Assembly (NCBI GenBank): GCA_016206275.1
Contig: JACQRY010000134.1
Location: forward strand, 1-6,473
Length of the DNA stretch: 6,473 bases
Source of the DNA: Nitrososphaerota archaeon
GTDB lineage: Archaea > Thermoproteota > Nitrososphaeria > Nitrososphaerales > JACQRY01
Reading direction: 5' to 3'
Shown: one piece after another, positions 5,754-6,473 of the stretch
Numbering within the stretch: position 1 is the stretch's first letter
Layout of the letters: each line of letters opens with the position of its first letter
The notes under the pieces: generated by a model
What the model saw: the letters and a program-made list of their open reading frames with translations, nothing else
The model's database searches: none
What the model was told of the DNA's origin: nothing
Made by a program: the position numbers and the translations under genes

Positions 5754-5841
5754 TTATTCGATCTATGGGTACTCTTCCTATCGGTGTTACAACGAGTGAT
5801 AGATAAAAACTACTCAGCGTATTTTCTGCTGAATCTTTCAT
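5746..5841 (-). CDS. Tiny ORF coupled to the two-helix membrane protein gene
   Basis: This 31-codon ORF starts with an ATG that overlaps the stop codon of the gene before it (ATGA, 5838-5841). AAGGGGG lies 8-14 nt upstream as a possible ribosome binding site. The peptide starts MKDSAENTLSSFYLS and then reads LVVTPIGRVPIDRISE. It has no clear membrane helix and no family I recognise. Its end overlaps the GTG of the next tiny ORF by 8 nt. The ATGA overlap and ribosome binding site make real translation more likely than for a random short ORF, but it might be the first half of a frameshifted gene that continues in 5664-5753. Confidence 0.4.
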   Translation of the reverse strand: MKDSAENTLSSFYLSLVVTPIGRVPIDRISE

Positions 5842-6152
5842 GATTTGTTCCCCCTTAATCTAACGATGGTAATATGAAAGCGAAAGTAAATGATGACCAG
5901 TAAGCCGTAAACTTGGTCACAAAGCGCACCGATGCTCGAGTGCAGGTGGAGGCCCGGTTCCATGACTCCGCCTGAAACCCACCCAATGCCGACGATTCCG
6001 ATCGTAAATCCTACCAAGTGGATAGTCAGGCCAGTTATTCCATACCTGCGCGTCATCACTTTTGCTGAGAGATTTTTTGTTAATGACACCTGACTATGTT
6101 CAATCTTCGGGTGGTCGCTAGCAATATTGAGCACAAATTTTCTGTTGATCAC
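5838..6152 (-). CDS. Small two-helix membrane protein of unknown function
   Basis: From GTG at 6152 the frame gives 104 residues; an internal ATG at 6056 (codon 33) would give 72 residues containing both helices. The first about 30 residues are hydrophilic. Transmembrane helices are likely at about 38-61 (YGITGLTIHLVGFTIGIVGI...) and 72-97 (SSIGALCDQVYGLLVIIYF...), and the C-terminus is basic. The pattern of a His-Leu pair in helix 1 and a Trp/Gly turn recalls the short 2TM domain proteins, but I cannot confirm this. No ribosome binding site precedes either start. The frame is open upstream of 6152 without a start codon, and another ATG at 6177 leads into a different frame that stops at 6118, so the N-terminus may be disturbed by a frameshift. 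Its stop overlaps the next small ORF, so it belongs to the transporter operon. Confidence 0.5.
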   Translation of the reverse strand: MINRKFVLNIASDHPKIEHSQVSLTKNLSAKVMTRRYGITGLTIHLVGFTIGIVGIGWVSGGVMEPGLHLHSSIGALCDQVYGLLVIIYFRFHITIVRLRGNKS

Positions 6153-6186
6153 CCTGAGATTGGACAGCGTCTGACATCTTACTGTA

Positions 6187-6473
6187 TCACGGCTGCGACA
6201 CCTTACGCTGCTCGTCCCGCTTACGACGCTCCTCCTGCTGCTTACGCCACCCGTACGGGGTCAAGCCTCGCGGCTTGAACACGTTGAGCACCGTGATCAC
6301 GAGCAACACCAGCAGGCCGACACCGGGGTGGAAGAGGTCGCCCCCAAGCCCGCCGGCGAGGTCGGCACTGTCCGCCTCTCGCACCATGTCTGTGATGGAG
6401 CTCACGTCCGGCATGTGCAACAACAAGACGACGGTGGAAAGGACGGCCAGCACGAGTGTAATCAGGACCCAAT
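6187..6473 (-). CDS. Membrane protein, C-terminal fragment, actinobacterial look
   Basis: The last 94 residues of a membrane protein whose N-terminal part lies beyond the right edge. The frame is open at the edge with WVLITLVLAVLSTVVLLLHM, clearly the middle of a membrane helix, so the GTG at 6453 is not a real start. A hydrophilic loop (SSITDMVREADSAD...GGLGG) follows, then a second helix (GVGLLVLLVITVLNVF), then KPRGLTPYGWRKQQEERRKR and a basic tail. From memory, the helix-KPRG-xTxYGxRKQ ending resembles actinobacterial integral membrane proteins of the DUF2269 kind; this is recollection rather than a search result. Codons end mostly in G or C, and GC over 6191-6473 is about 64% (180 of 283 by hand count), unlike the rest of the window. 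The next gene begins 34 nt downstream. Confidence 0.7.
   Translation of the reverse strand, partial: WVLITLVLAVLSTVVLLLHMPDVSSITDMVREADSADLAGGLGGDLFHPGVGLLVLLVITVLNVFKPRGLTPYGWRKQQEERRKRDEQRKVSQP

Noticed and set aside
5802..5810. GTTTTTATC on the minus strand as a TATA box for the ABC ATPase gene
   Set aside because: It lies inside the tiny ORF at 5746-5841 and about 145 nt from the ATPase start; the tight gene packing favours read-through from upstream.
5890..5896. ATGATGA as a box C of a C/D-type small RNA
   Set aside because: No box D (CTGA) at the right distance, and it lies within the two-helix membrane protein gene on the opposite strand.
6242..6472. Minus-strand open frame of 76 codons at the right end
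   Set aside because: It is an Arg/Gly-rich alternative frame in high-GC DNA; the frame ending at 6187 has membrane helices and a recognisable protein ending.
1..6473. CRISPR arrays, tRNA or rRNA genes, insertion sequences and attachment sites
   Set aside because: I looked for repeated spacers, T-loop sequences, transposase motifs and terminal repeats and found none.

Overview
The window looks archaeal. Genes of archaeal type (a DRG-family GTPase with a TGS domain, a DsrE3-like/TusA sulfur-carrier pair, and a secreted matrixin-like protease) have A/T-rich TATA-like boxes about 28-37 nt upstream of their starts and mostly no Shine-Dalgarno sequence, which is the pattern of leaderless or short-leader archaeal transcripts. 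I cannot name the lineage. The DsrE/TusA pair and the DRG protein would suit a thermoproteotal or related archaeon of moderate GC, but this is only an inference.

Layout. Positions 1-195 (minus) are the N-terminal part of an unidentified membrane protein cut by the window edge. Positions 326-1092 (minus) are a two-gene operon, tusA then a dsrE3-like gene, for carrying sulfane sulfur or thiosulfate on cysteine. Its promoter region (1093-1150) holds two perfect inverted repeats flanking the TATA box. A small uncharacterised ORF runs the other way (about 1312-1593, plus) and converges on the DRG GTPase gene (1713-2831, minus; the true start may be GTG at 2810). Upstream of the GTPase gene are a 119-nt gap with two small hairpins and then a secreted zinc metalloprotease gene (2951-3796, minus) with its own TATA box.

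From 3893 to the right edge everything is on the minus strand and closely packed: a C-terminal fragment of a membrane protein with the look of an actinobacterial family (6187-6473), a small two-helix membrane protein (5838-6152), two tiny chained ORFs (5746-5841 and 5664-5753), a DrrA-type ABC ATPase (4690-5661) and its ABC-2 permease (3893-4693). The tiny ORFs overlap or abut their neighbours, so the stretch between the two-helix gene and the ATPase gene is probably coding rather than a spacer. The ATPase and permease should form one exporter for a hydrophobic compound; the substrate is not readable from sequence.

The most unusual part is the right end. GC rises to about 64% exactly where the actinobacterial-looking fragment begins. 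There are also hints of one or two frameshifts in the following 500 bases. This suggests acquired and partly decaying DNA, or an assembly or sequencing fault near a contig end.
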